Part shown: positions 11,701 to 23,535 of the stretch, one piece after another
Numbering within the stretch: the first letter of the stretch is position 1
Layout: every line of letters starts with the position of its first letter
Origin: Bryoerythrophyllum caledonicum
Lineage: Eukaryota > Streptophyta > Bryopsida > Pottiales > Pottiaceae
DNA length: 64,000 bases
Assembly (NCBI GenBank): GCA_963971425.1
Contig: OZ020517.1
Location: 6,016,501-6,080,500 of the forward strand
Reading direction: 5' to 3'
The notes under the pieces: generated by a model
What the model saw: the letters and a program-made list of their open reading frames with translations, nothing else
What the model was told of the DNA's origin: nothing
Database searches by the model: none
Position numbers and translations under genes: made by a program

Positions 11701-13430
11701 GCAAATGTCTGACTTTGGGATATATTCAACCCATTTAAATCTCATAACCATCCATTCAACTCCAAATGAAGGTTTGCTACTAATAACGACCGCTTAATCT
11801 TGGCCGGCAGTGTTGAGGGGTACGTACTGGCGGCCACTAGCTAAACATGGTAACACACTTGAAACTCATAACTAATTCACATCTCATCTAAAAAATATGA
11901 AATCACGATTGATGTGTGTAGTATAGAAATTCGATCTTTCATTGAACTCTTCAAAATCACTCCATGCAATTCAATTCTAGGAACTTCTATGGGGATTGGA
12001 TCTTTTCGTTTAATGTATAAGTAGCTTAAGGTCACATGAAGGTTGTAATTGTGTTTGTTATTGAATTAACCAAAGTATACTTCTTTAAGAAATTAATTAT
12101 TATTCGGAGAACACTCTTAGTCCAATCAAATTGATATTAACTTTAGTATGCAGTAGATGTATCCATGATCAATTTGATAGTCACAAAATTGTAAATTCCT
12201 TTACCTTAGTCCATATTACAAATGGTATTATGCCATTTTGCGTAATTGAAAATAGGGTTTTGATACTTAACTCATGCAATTCTCCCATTCCTCTTTACTC
12301 CATCTTTACTCCTTGTAATTTGATCTCAATCCTCCCTTGAGATCACCTTATGTATGTCAAATGCCTTAATCACAATTCATGGATTCTCACACATCAATTT
12401 ACCATCCTGATCTTCCTTAATTACAAAGACTCAATTAATTCTAATTCTAATTATAATATTCTCTTGGATGAAGGTTGCGCATACCTCCTATCCAGTAGAT
12501 TATCCTTAATTGAATTAATGGTTTTGTATGTCAAATCATTCAATAAATCATCTAGTGGATATGGTTGGCCGGACACATTATCCAATAGAACATAATTCAA
12601 CCAAGCATTCACATTTCTGGATGACTTTGAATTTTTATGTTATAATTTGAAGCATGTATATTACTCTCACACTTAGTAACCTACACTTAACTCCAATTGA
12701 TAGAAAACTCAAGTCTTAGCTATTGTAGGATCGTCATCTCTACAATTAACTTATTTAATTCCAGTAGATAGTCACGGTTGTAACTCCCAAGCAACCCTGG
12801 ACTTCTTGTGGACTTCCTTATCAAATGGATCTCTTACTCTCTCTCATCCAGTTGATAATAGTAACTCTGGACTCCCTTAACAACCTCCCCAACTAGGACT
12901 CCACATACCCCCTTAACCCTGAATTCCGTATCAAGTAGATTTCTGCAGTCAGAGTGTATGCACGTTAGCAAATCCAGTTGATGTGTTACAGGTGAGACCA
13001 AACAACTCCAATAATCCGACTTATCCAGTTGATCACGCATCAATTTGATAGTATATGTGCATGGTGAATCCAGTTGATATGATCAGAACATAACCACTAA
13101 CACTATACAGTCATAACAAGAATCTAATTGATGGCAAAATATGATCAAGTAGATTAAGCTAAGATAATGACTAACACTGTAAAATGCAATCGCTCAAAAC
13201 TAAGTGTGTAGTGTTTCCTTGGTCCTCCCCTTCTTCTCTTACAGTTCTAGGTAGTTACATAATGGTGGTTTGACATCCTAACTACCAAAACTACTTCATA
13301 CATCTATTTGATTCATATTCACATGACCAAACCTAATTCAAGTGGATTAGAGACTCTATTCACACCAAAACAACATAAACTATATCAATTTGAAAAAGTT
13401 ACTACTACAATGTGAACCTATGGTGAGAGA
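8748..13430. other. AT-rich intergenic DNA without recognised genes
   Basis: Only short ORFs occur. A degenerate telomere-like stretch (AGGGTTTAAGGTCTAGGGTTT) lies at about 8812-8832. A TA-rich microsatellite is at 9647-9682. From 12480 to 13075 the motif CCAGTTGAT or CCAGTAGAT recurs irregularly (for example near 12848, 12973, 13025 and 13068), which suggests an eroded repeat. Confidence 0.5.
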
Positions 13431-14460
13431 GGATGGCTCCTCCGAAGTGCAGAGCGTTGGTCCTCATGGCTCCTCACAGTGGTATGCCTAGTGCTTGCGG
13501 CTGCGAGTGGAAGAATAGTAGGAAGAAACTAGGATCTAATGACTAAAAGCTAAGGCATTTCACACTTTTGCCGTGTTGTTGAATGCAGTGTAGCGGTACT
13601 TTTGGGAGCGAGATCTGTTCTGCTTAGCTCTAGAGTTAGAGATAGATTAATTGTAGATTTAAAAACATACAAGTTACTGATTGTGGGTTGTTGCTAGCGA
13701 GTCCTATCGGACAACTTTTGTTGGGGCAACTGGCCCTATCCGTCTTTGGAGGAAGAGGCGTGTGCAGTACTCGAGTGGCCATTGTTGTTGCATGCTACAA
13801 GGTGCACGGTGCTGTGGAATCTCTACGCCCACACGGGGTTGGCGTGGCATCTTCTCGATGATGTCTTGCAATTGGATCTGCACGTACCTAGTACGGGGTG
13901 TGTTGCAACTTTGAGCCAAACAATTAAAAACTGCACGCTACCATGGCCCGTGCCACGCCACCAATGATCTCATTGTAGAGATACTGCATCTCAGTGCATG
14001 AATGCTAGCCTACAACCTAATGCTGGAAGAAGTCTCCCAGGGCCGTCCGTTGGTCAAAGCTCCTCGACAACTGGGTGAGACTAAAATCCTTGTCGACCTT
14101 GAGACCGTGATACATGTTCAACAAGCCTCTAGGCTGTGCTTCTATGTTATAAGGGCCAGCCCTGGAGAGGTACTCCTAGAAGGATACTCTTGCAACTATG
14201 CGGGGTTGCTGCTTCATGACCTCAAATGCGAGATCCAAGTGAATCAAGAGATAGTAAGAGTGAGTCTCAATATCTGAGTGAATTCAGCTTCATTGCTTGT
14301 TTCCTTGGTGGATGACCTCCGGACCAAAGATGCAAGGATGCAAGGATGGTATGAGGGGCTCCAACGAGCGATTGGCAGGAACGTTCAGCTAGGAAGGAAC
14401 CTTAGAGGATGATTCTTCTTAGTAAAAGAAAAGACTGCCACGTTGATTGGAAAATTGATG

Positions 14461-14892
14461 CTACTCATGCCGTACCGACCACAAGAAAGACTCTGTAACT
14501 TCCAACGATGGATGGCGGGGTTCGACCCGATTAACAATGATTACAATAATCAGACCACCTCTGCCACCGGGGCCATCAGAATGAAGACTCCAACGTGAGT
14601 CACCTTGCGCCATGTGCAAAAAGAGTTTGTTGGTGTCATTGATGAGATTGCAACTGGAATAGGAGAGATCATTGGAAAGGGCAAGATGCAAGATAAGATG
14701 ATAGGGAAGGTGGAAGAATATTGTTACTGCCTCACATTGGACACCGGTGTTGGATTTAGGTCCTAGTCACAAACAAGAATCTAGGAATGAAACACACTAT
14801 ATTGGTCCAATATAACAATCTACCAATAAGGTATCGTTTCTGTCTGGATATTAATCATTCTGTGAAAGACTTCCCGTTACGCCCAGGCCTTC
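14461..14892 (+). pseudogene. LINE ORF1 remnant: DUF4283-like plus zinc knuckle
   Basis: Around 14610-14760 the translation reads like DUF4283 (…EFVGVIDEIATGIGEIIGKG…). Near 14808-14892, after a frame change, it continues QYNNLPIRYRFC then …HSVKDFPLRPG, the C-x-H-type knuckle that ends plant L1 ORF1. The last Cys of the knuckle appears replaced by Phe. In plants this ORF1 protein coats LINE RNA. Stops (for example at 14595-14597) and frameshifts make this copy non-coding. Confidence 0.7.
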
Positions 14893-17069
14893 ATAAACAC
14901 TGTCAGGATGTGGAGGTGGCAAAGAGCAATGGTGCGGTTGTATCCTAGCATGAGGCTTCAAGAGGCACCTGTAAAGCAGTAGTGCGGAAGGATACAAAGA
15001 ATCCAAACTAGCTAATTGCAGCCACCAAAAAAAAGATCATCAACTCCGAAGAAACAACAAGACGAGGAACAAACGCCAAGGCCGATTGCATGGTGACTAA
15101 AGGGGGTCAACGAAAGGGAGATCTGATACCTTAAGGTCACTGCATTGATGGTGATGGCTTCCAATTGCAGCGCAACAAGAACCGCAGACGACAATGTGGA
15201 ACGTGCAAGATGGAGCAAGTGAAAGGTAGAACAAGATGTGGGGAGCGCGTACAGATCTCCAGCGAATAGAGGCACCAAAACATGTACGCCTCCCTTAACC
15301 TCGCATGTTCTCCTCCTACCACCCAAGAGCAAAAGAATGCCTCTCGAGGGACAAAGCCCTCAAGGACGGGGAGGACACCCTCATGTGCAACCTAGCCCCA
15401 AAAGGAGACAATGGGGCAAATAGGGGTGTCCCTCTCTCGCTTCTCGGTACCTCTAATGTGCTTGGAGGATTTGACGATATGTTGATGGACAACCCTTGAA
15501 GATCAAACTCTGCTAAGGAAGACACTCCCTCAGTATATCATTCCCAGAATCTCTAGCCACCTCCCGATGGTGGCGAGGAAACGTCACCGGCCTTGCGGGA
15601 AGGGTCCGCACCAAAAAGAGAGACTCTACACAGGCTCTCAGCTACTTGCACGGAGACAAAGCTTTGGTTGTGCCAGAGCTCAAGAGCCGCATCAACAACG
15701 ACCTCACTCCAAAGAGTGAACCGACCGTGGCGACCCTCGTCTATCTGACGGGGCAAGCTCCACCCTCCTCCAATCCGCTATAGGTTGGATGCGCCAACGA
15801 GTAGGGCAAGAGTGAGCATAGCAGTTTCTATCTCATGGACGGGCGCGACTTCAATCAACGACCAAGTCTAGACTGTCCCGGTGCCCCTACGTGGTTTGAG
15901 TGAAGACACTGAAGGCCTAGTGGATCAGCTGGCCACTCCTCTCCAAGAACAACCGCCCATATGCGTAGAATCTTTGAAGGTCATGGCAACAATTTTTAGA
16001 CCAACAAGCAATTTTCAGGCCCTACCACTAGTGGTAGATGGCGACATGGTCCGCTCGCAATGGGCGCAACGTAAAGTTAGCATGTCACTAAGAGGTGGAG
16101 GTAGATCTTCCACAGTTCTTGTCCGCTCATGCTCACGTACTCATAATAGAATTGTGGGTGGTCAGGAGAGCCTTTTGAAGGTGGTCATAGGTTCTTGCAA
16201 AGTCGGCAATGCCAATAGCGTCAAGGGGAGAGTACTTGGTAGAAGGGAAATCTCCAATCCATCAAGCAAAACGTTTGGAATAGATCAGACAATAGGACCT
16301 TTCATTCAGGCTCCCCAAGGGCAGAAGGAAGAGGGCCTAGACATTCGACCCCAAGCTCCACCCTTGGCGATCCTTGCTTTAGAGTTGCTCTAGCAGACAT
16401 AGGCAGAAGATTGAGGGAAATTAGGGAGGCACAAAGGGGCGATTCCCGGACTTCAATGGGCACAAGAGAAACTATAGGTCCTCAAGTTGAAGGGTACGTG
16501 GGCCAATTTAATTGAACTTATTTCTTGGCAACGGAGTCAAAGGGGGTGACTCCAACGTCCGTTAGAAAGGCTTTCTAGAACTAGGGTTATTCTCGAATGG
16601 ATGTGTCATTGAGCAAGCAAGCTACAATGGAAACTCCTTAGATGAAACACCCTCTCTATTTCAATTTGAGGACATAGTGCAAGGGGGCGACAGCCTGTCC
16701 GCCAAGGCATAAGGAGAAGATTCCATAGACACTAACTCTACATCTCCATAGTTCTTTGGCTTGAGACACCCTCATGCTCATACAAGATCTGAAAGTAGTC
16801 TATATCTAGGCACTCCTCCTAGCCTACAATACGAATGGATCTTCCAAGACCTTGAAGAACGTGGTAGCACTATTTCCGCTCTTACGCGCATAGAAGACAG
16901 ACAAGGGAGACAAAAACTTCTCGTGTTGGTCCAGGGCCGAGCCATACCGAAACGGCGTGTTCTCCTTTAGAATGGGCGTTACAGAATCTACACCATCAGG
17001 AGGAATACGAGTCTTCAACATTTGTGTCTCGACGACGTCTCCAAGGCCACTTCCCTCCCTCCTTTGATC

Positions 17070-17870
17070 ATGAATTTACAAGTCATGAGCCATAATGTTT
17101 AGGGTCTCAAAAATGCCGAAAATATCAATAGACTTAGAAATTACTTATGTCTTCTCCTCCATTTCCTTGACATCTAAAGTTTGCAAGAACACAAGTTGAG
17201 GGGGCCAACTTTAGAGGAACTTGGCCATTGTTTTTAGAGTCAAGCAAAAGCTTTCAACTCTGAGGACCTTGAAGCCAACTAGGTTGTGGCTGGCTGTGGG
17301 AGGCTCTCTGTGCTAGTCTCAACAAGAATTCTTCCCCTTGTCCAACATTATGGTATTTCAAGGGTAGGGTCATTCAATGGGCAATTATGAAGGCTCTAGA
17401 GGGACGTGACTTAGAGAATCTCAACGTTTATGCACCTCATACCACTTTCTAGAGGATTTTGCTATGGAAAGAATTGTGTCTCTCTCTCCCCCTTCTTGCC
17501 AATGGGTGCTTGGGGGCGATGGAAACTTTGTTGAGAACCATAGAGACAAGACTTTGGCCCTTTGCACAAATGTTGTCTCACATAGAACTCTTGGAGTTTG
17601 CAGCCTTGAAGGAACACCTGAATGTCGAGGATTTTTTCAAGTCCAACCAACAATTGCGGTTCACGTTGGATAGGAGAAGAAGCGGTTCGGAGCAGGTACT
17701 GGCAAGGCTCGATCGATTCTATACCTTCTTGAGTCCAGCTAGTCCAATTAATCACCATGTAAAGTCCTATAAGATCTTGGATGATGGAGGTCACTCTGAC
17801 CATCTACTTGTGATCTTGTCTATTGATATGGAAGATGCCCGACCTAGAGGCTCCAAGTTTAAGCTTGATG
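17070..17870 (+). pseudogene. LINE APE-type endonuclease remnant
   Basis: From the ATG at 17070 the reading is MNLQVMSHNV-stop-GLKN, the 'SWNVRGL' start of L1 endonucleases. LQEHKLRG follows (the catalytic Glu region). Later pieces are LNVYAPHT, GGDGNFVENHRDKT (equivalent to GGDFNMVE..DK) and a GHSDHLLV block (the SDH motif). These pieces sit in several frames separated by stops. The intact enzyme nicks target DNA to prime reverse transcription. Confidence 0.8.
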
Positions 17871-18219
17871 CCCGTACCATAAGTAGGAGTGGTACGTGAG
17901 CTAAAGGCTTGTTGGATGTCATGCTCCCCACTTCTGGGGTTCTTTGAGAAAATGAGATGTATCGTCAAATGGTACAAGGAGCTATGCAAGTCCAAGGCCA
18001 AGGAGCAAAGGGCTACAAAGTGTAAACTTTGTAGCCACCTAGAGAGTTCTCGGGTCTCTCTTCACCTCAACCCTCTTGCCATATGCACAGGACGGTAAAG
18101 GGCAAGTGAAAGACGCCCTGTAGCTTTGTGAAGACTGAAAGATGGAAAGGCAATAGGTCAAGAGCGAGACCTGATGGCAACAAGTTGGTAACAGGCCTTC
18201 CTAGGAATCCTTCCAGAGC

Positions 18220-18823
18220 ATGAAGCTTCGTACTGCTACCTCGTGCATCATTGATCTCTCTGACGCTAATGGCATACCCTGCACACATCAAGCAGAGCTG
18301 GAGGAAATTTGTTTTGAATACAACTCTTACCTCTATACTCAAAGAGAGCAGACATATGCTCAGGAAGAGGCCCAAGGGGTCATGCTCAAGGGTCCGTTTG
18401 CAAGACCGAGCGCTTTTATGAAGGTGGCATTAAGCAAACCGATCTCTCTCAATGAACTCACTACCGCAATTAAAGCTCTTGCCTTCCTCAAGTCCCTCGG
18501 GCCGGATGGGATTGTTGCGAAGTTGTATAAAGTCTTGTGGCTTGTGATTGGCAATGACTATCTAGCCATGATTGTGGAGGCGCTTGAGGTAGGAAAGTTT
18601 TGGGGAGGGATTATTGACGGTCTCGCGGCTCTCCTCAGTAAGGGAGGCGAGAGGAGCTCCTCAATAATTGGAGATCCATCACCCTACTCAATGTTTCATA
18701 CAAGGGGTTTGCCAAGGCCCTATAGTTGAGGTTGCAGCCAATGCTCATGGAGCTTATCTGCCCTAACTAATCTCCCTTTCTCCCCATGGGGATTATCCTT
18801 GATGACATTTGCTTGATCCAAGA
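18220..18823 (+). pseudogene. LINE reverse transcriptase, N-terminal part
   Basis: The segment contains LTTAIKALAFLKSLGPDGI, corresponding to the 'SPGPDGL' block of L1 RTs, followed by a KLYKVLW stretch. After a frameshift near 18.72 kb, ICPN-stop-SPFLPMG then IILDDICLIQD corresponds to 'ISPNQTAFIPGRSILDNI'. The reading stops exactly at 18823 where the LTR element begins and resumes at 31219, so the insertion bisects the RT. Confidence 0.85.
18819..18823. other. Target-site duplication CAAGA, left copy
   Basis: CAAGA directly precedes the left LTR (TGTGAGCC…) and recurs at 31219-31223 directly after the right LTR. A 5-bp duplication is normal for Ty3/gypsy integrases. Confidence 0.95.
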
Positions 18824-21686
18824 TGTGAGCCAAATAAACCGCCCCTAACGGGTGGCCTACCTTGAACACAAGATCCTAAAATCGGGATACAACCCCGTGC
18901 ACAATCACCATTGGAACTAACCATACATGCCCCATTCAGATCATAGTGGTTAGATTGTGGTTACTTGAGATTTTAGTGGACCAATGGGTGGTGATGACTG
19001 GATTCAGCCTTAAGTTGATTCCGAACTTCAAGCACACGTAAGTTTTGCTCTAGGACTCTGTTTTCAACATTTTAAAGCTTAGATGAGTGCAGCTCGGCCT
19101 TATGGACTCATTTCGACCCTCAAAGACCAATTCCAAAACAAGGTGCGACCCTGACGGCAACGGACAGCAGACATGCTTCCCTTTTTTTTATCCAAAATTT
19201 ATATTCCCATTATCTCTTAGGTTATAACCCCGTTATTCATGTTTGTTTTCTATATCCTTATTGTTTTTTTGTGCTTAACGCAATGGCAGCCTCCAATTAC
19301 CCGTCCGGATTACCCTTGGACTCACAATCCGGCGACCAGCAGTGCAACAATCAACTTAGATGTTTATTTAAACCCATGCACCATACATCATGTGTATATC
19401 ATATACATTCACACAAGGAGTCCTACTCAAACATCCTAGCATACATGCACCCTAGCTGCGTTTACTTACTATTTTGTATTAAAACCGGTTGTTTTGTTAG
19501 GTTTGATAGAAAAAACCCTAATTTTGTTGGAAATTGGGCAGCGCTTCCGCACGATTGTTGTAACTAATAAAAATTAGGGTTCCTTCTGTACATGCTATCA
19601 AGAGAATAATGAATCAATTTGGGAGAGGAAGGAGGCTCCCTGATCCCGCTCAATTCACCCTCTACCTTGTTTGTGTTCGTCCTTGGTTGTTGCTCTTGAT
19701 CGTGTCTTCCTCCTCTTGTGTTGTGATCGTGTCTTCCTCCTCTTGTGCTATGATCGTGTCTTCCTCCTCTTGTGCCATTCTCGTGATCGTGTCTTCCTCC
19801 TCTTATGTTGTGATCATGTCGTCTTCCTCTTGTGCCGTTCTCGTGATCGTGTCTTCCTCCTCTTGTGTTGTGATGGTGTCTTCCTCCTCTTGTGCTATGA
19901 TCGTGTCTTCCTCGTCTTGTGCCGTTCTCATGTCGTCCTCCTCTTGTGCCGTTCTCGTGATCGTGTCTTCCTCCTCTTGTGTTGTGATCGTGATCGTGAC
20001 TTCCTCCTCTTGTGTTGTGATCGTGTCTCCCTCCTCTTGTGCCGTTCTCGTGATCCTGTCTTCCTCCTCTTGTGCTGTGATCGTGATCGTGTCTTCCTCC
20101 TCTCGTGTTGTGATCGTGATCGTGTCTTCCTCCTCTCGTGCTGTGATCGTGTCTTCCTCCTCTCGTGCGGTGATCGTGTCTTCCTCCTCTTCTATTGTGA
20201 TCGTGTCTCCCTCCTCTCGTGCGGTGATCGTGTCTTCCTCCTCTTGAGCTGTGATCGTTTCTTCCTCCTCTTGTGCTGTGATCGTGTCTTCCTCCTGTTG
20301 TGCAGTGATCGTGTCTTCCTCCTCTCGTGCTGTGATCGTGTCTTCCTCCTCTCGTGCTGTGATCGTGTCATCCTCCTCTTGTGCCGTTCTCGTGATCGTG
20401 TCTTCCTCCTCTTGTATCGTGATCGTAGCCGTGTCGTCCTCCTCTTGTGCTGTGATCGTGATCGTGTCTTCGTCCTCTTGTGTTGTGATCGTGATCGTGT
20501 CTTCCTCCTCTCGTGCTGTGATCGTGTCTTCCTCCTCTCGTGCTGTGATCGTGTCTTCCTCCTCTTGTGCTGTGATCGTGTCGTCCTCCTCTTGTGCCGT
20601 TCTCGTGATCGTGTCTTCCTCCTCTTGTATCGTGATCGTGGCCGTGTCTGCCTCCTCTTGTGCTGTGATCGTGATCGTGTCTTCGTCCTCTTGTGCTGTG
20701 ATTGTGATCGTGTCTTCCTCCTCTTGTACTGTGATCGTGATCGGGTCTTCCTCCTCTTGTGTTGTCCCTATCTCTCTCAAATTCGCTACTGTCTACCTAA
20801 ACAAAATTCTATTCAACGGCCGGGGCTTCCGGCTCCTCTCCAGTCCACGCTCCTACACTCTCACATTCCTCTCCTACACAGTCCTTGCATGAATGAGAGT
20901 CTCTCTAGGGGGTAACCCCCAAGTTCTTTGCTCCCCTTGTGTTCCCACGGTCGTTCCCTGCCGCCTTTTCCTTCTTCCATTAACAACCTTCTTCATAAAA
21001 AAACCCATTAACCTATGACTACTTAACTCCGTGCCACCCTTGCATTAACAAAAGTGGGTGTCCCACTAACCAAGGAATATCTAAATCTCCTACTTTAACT
21101 TATGCCACATGGTATGTGCATGATCACCAATAAGTGAGCTATTTTAGCTAATTCAAGGATGCAAAAAATCTATTACTCCACCTAGCTTGAATTTCCCTTG
21201 CTTGGGATTTAGGACTAATTCACCAAGTGATGGTGAGGGTTTTTTCCACTTCTTTTGGACCCCTTTTTACTCATTTCTTTCATGGCTTTTCAAAGCCTCA
21301 TCTTTTTTTTTTCTTCTCACCATCATTCTTCTTCTTCTTCTAATTTTTTCCGTGGTTTCCTCACCGTGGCTAATTGCGGTCCCCGACTCGGTAGGAGGTA
21401 AATTCTTCTCCACCACTTCCATTTCTACTTCTTTTCTATTGTTTTTTGTTTTCCTAAACTTTTCCTTATTTTTTCCTTTCTATTTATTTTTTGGTTAACT
21501 TCATAAAATCCTTGGTTGCCACAATGTGGCTCCTATTTAAAGAATTAGCGCATGGAAAGGCTATTTAGCCATCTTGATCAAAAACCATGAGCTAACCAAT
21601 GGGATAACCCATTTCTACTACTTGTTAACCTTAACGCACCCGATGCGTGGTCCATTCGTCACCGTGGGCCGTTTTTGCGGCTCACA
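18824..21686 (-). repeat. 3' LTR (left copy), 2863 bp
   Basis: The copy is offset by exactly 9532 bp from the right LTR. It begins TGTGAGCC and ends GGCTCACA, an 8-bp inverted terminal pair. It contains a 27-bp-period minisatellite (19698-20765) and an AACCCTAATTTT / AAAATTAGGGTT inverted pair at 19514-19525 and 19570-19581. Open frames inside it are by-products of the repeat. Confidence 0.97.
19698..20765. repeat. 27-bp-period minisatellite in left LTR
   Basis: The unit is about TGATCGTGTCTTCCTCCTCTTGTGC plus two bases. Variants carry a 6-bp TGATCG insertion or a CCGTTCTCG replacement. Nearly all units are multiples of 3 bp, so long frames stay open: plus-strand Val/Ser/Cys and Arg/Val/Phe/Leu types, and on the element's sense (minus) strand a 325-codon acidic run of TITAQEEED-like repeats at 19803-20780. 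I regard these as repeat artefacts unless translation is shown. Confidence 0.95.
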
Positions 21687-21831
21687 CATGGCGGCCATCT
21701 GGGACAACTCGAAAAAGCAGAGAACCCAACTCTTGCGCTTGGGCACACGGTCAAGTCTCATCTCTTTGTGTTTGAATGGATTACGGTTGTAAAGAATTGG
21801 GAGGTTTCAATTGAGAAGGATTGTGAGGAAA

Positions 21832-22782
21832 TCACACCTTGTACTCTTTGCATCGGTTGCCCGATGTTCGCGTGGAGAATTCCTCGCCGTTAAGGGTTTG
21901 GAGTTGAACGGAGTTGTTGAAGATGACGTCCTTCACGAGATAAGGTCCCAACCACAAGGCATCGAACTTGCCTAGAAAATCCAATCTCCTCGCGTCTTGG
22001 AATAATGTGGGCCAATAGTAACCCGCGCGAAGGACTTTTTGGGCCGTCAAGGTCCTAGAGAAGTGCCCTCTACACGCGCTGTCGTGGCAGGCCGAGAGGA
22101 TCGTGGGGATTTCTACGGACGTCACACATCGACATAGCATGCCGTCGACCTCACGACGGTACAATTTGCCTTCCACTATAGTAAAGTGGCGGCTATGAAG
22201 GCGAACTTTTCTACGCTCCTTTTTGGACAATGAGTCCGGTAGAAGGTGGGTGGTAAGGAATTCGGCCACTAAGTTGTACCATGAGGTAATGGAGGATACT
22301 TTAAACAAGTCCTCATCTATCAAGGCCTCATCAATGGGGACTACGCCGATTTCCTCTGAAAGACGGGAGAAGTGATCCGCTTGAAGGTGCATCCTTCCCG
22401 GGCGGTACTCAACCGTGTAGTCAAACTCTTCTAAAAGTAAGACCCACCTCGCTAAACGACCACTCAAATACGCCTTGTTGACGAGGTACTTGATGGCCAT
22501 GTGATCCACGTAGAACACCACGGGGTTGAGTAACAAGTAATGGCAAAAACTTTTGACCGAAAAGACCATTGCCAAACATTCACGTTCGGTGGTTGTATAG
22601 TTCTTTTCGGCGGGGTTTAATTGCCTACTTGCGAAGGCAATGGGGTGGTCCTTGCCATTAAGGCCCACCTGTTGGCACAAGGTGCTTCCTACTGCCACCG
22701 CCGAGGCATCGCAAAAGATGTGGAAGGGCAACTCCCAATTTGGGGGCCTCAAAACCGGATAGCTGGTTAATTCCCCCTTCAA
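21832..22782 (-). pseudogene. gypsy RNase H and truncated integrase
   Basis: A 316-residue open frame. Residues about 15-150 form the RT-linked RNase H (IFCDASAVAVGS, then YTTTERECLA, then a YVDH and QADHFSRL end). About 190-265 form the integrase H2C2 zinc-binding region (HSRHFTIVEGKLYR, CHDSACRGHF, GYYWPTLFQDARR). The sequence then jumps near 21985 to LDFLGKFDALWLGPYLV, the C-terminal post-core segment. The whole DDE catalytic core, normally about 150-200 residues, is missing, so this product cannot integrate DNA. A frameshift near 22790 separates it from the RT. Confidence 0.88.
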
Positions 22783-23535
22783 AGTTCAAAACCTCGAAGG
22801 CCTCTTGGCAACTTGGGGTCCACTCGAACCTCACGTTCTTTTGGATGAGTCTAGTGATAGGCATGGACTTCGTGGCATAGTCATGGATAACCTCCCGATA
22901 CCACCCTATGTGTCCTAGGGTTATTTGTATTTCTTTGACGTTTGTGGGAGGATGTAACTCCACGATTACCTTCACCTTGTCGGGATCCGGCTCTCTACCC
23001 TCTTTGGAGACCACAAATCCTAGCAAGACTCCCTTTTCTACGGCGAGGAAGATCTTCTCGGGATTGAGAGCGATACCGGTGCGCCTACACCGCTCGAAGC
23101 TTTGCCTCACACATGCGAGGTGGTTGTCCTTCGTGGACTGGGTGCTAAAATCATCAATGAACACCGTCATTGATTTATATAAGAGGTCTGAGAAGGCATA
23201 GGTCATGGCCCTCTGGAATGCGGAAGGGGCATTACAAAGCCCAAGAGACATGACCAAATAAATGAATGTGCCCCATGGAGTATCTCCACGGGTTGAATGA
23301 ACCCCGCTTGGAGTAGCTTCTCCAACTCTCCTTTGACAATGAGCTGTAGGTTAGGATTCATACGCCGCTCTTTTTGTCTAATGGGAATAGTGCCCAGGAG
23401 AAGGGGAATGTGATGTTGTGTTACCGCGGGGGAAATGCCCTTGAGGTCTTTGTATGACCATGCAAAAATGTCCCGAAACTCAACCACCAGTGACTTGTAT
23501 TCCACCATCTCCTCCTCGGTCAATCCAACACCCAC
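22658..23535 (-). pseudogene. gypsy reverse transcriptase with internal deletion
   Basis: The 5' part (23203-23535) runs VGVGLTEEEMVEYKS to GELEKLLQAGFIQPVE. It then passes, after a frame change near 23.27 kb, straight to TPWGTFIYLVMSLGLCNAPS and the FIDDF active-site block (about 23150-23164). The usual stretch between 'GFI.P' and 'WGTF', which carries the PKK…DFR block and the first catalytic Asp (FLDGFSGY-type), is absent. The connection domain follows (GREPDPDKVKVI, WTPSCQEAFEVL). The preceding protease frame ends at an in-frame TAG at 23536-23538. The enzyme would be inactive. Confidence 0.85.

Larger units (their letters stand above)
13681..18823 (+). mobile_element. Degenerate L1-type LINE, 5' portion
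   Basis: Three L1 modules occur in order: an ORF1 with a DUF4283-like segment and zinc knuckle (14.5-14.9 kb), an APE endonuclease (17.07-17.87 kb) and the start of the reverse transcriptase (18.22-18.82 kb). The protein resumes at 31219 after a nested LTR element. Numerous stops and frameshifts mark it as dead. The 5' boundary is uncertain; GC content rises from about 13.43 kb. The stretch 15.0-17.0 kb has broken open frames, including 15881-16393, which I cannot assign beyond probable ORF1 or spacer. Confidence 0.75.

Noticed and set aside
15012-15756. Minus-strand ORFs in GC-rich LINE sequence
   Set aside because: No domain recognised; they lie antisense to a decayed LINE and fit chance open frames.
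19698-20765. CRISPR-like array
   Set aside because: Units are contiguous with no unique spacers of constant length, there are no cas genes, and the context is a plant retrotransposon LTR.
19609-20915. Plus-strand 212- to 414-codon frames in the left LTR (and the equal set at 29141-30447)
   Set aside because: They follow from the 27-bp repeat being a multiple of three, and run antisense to the element.
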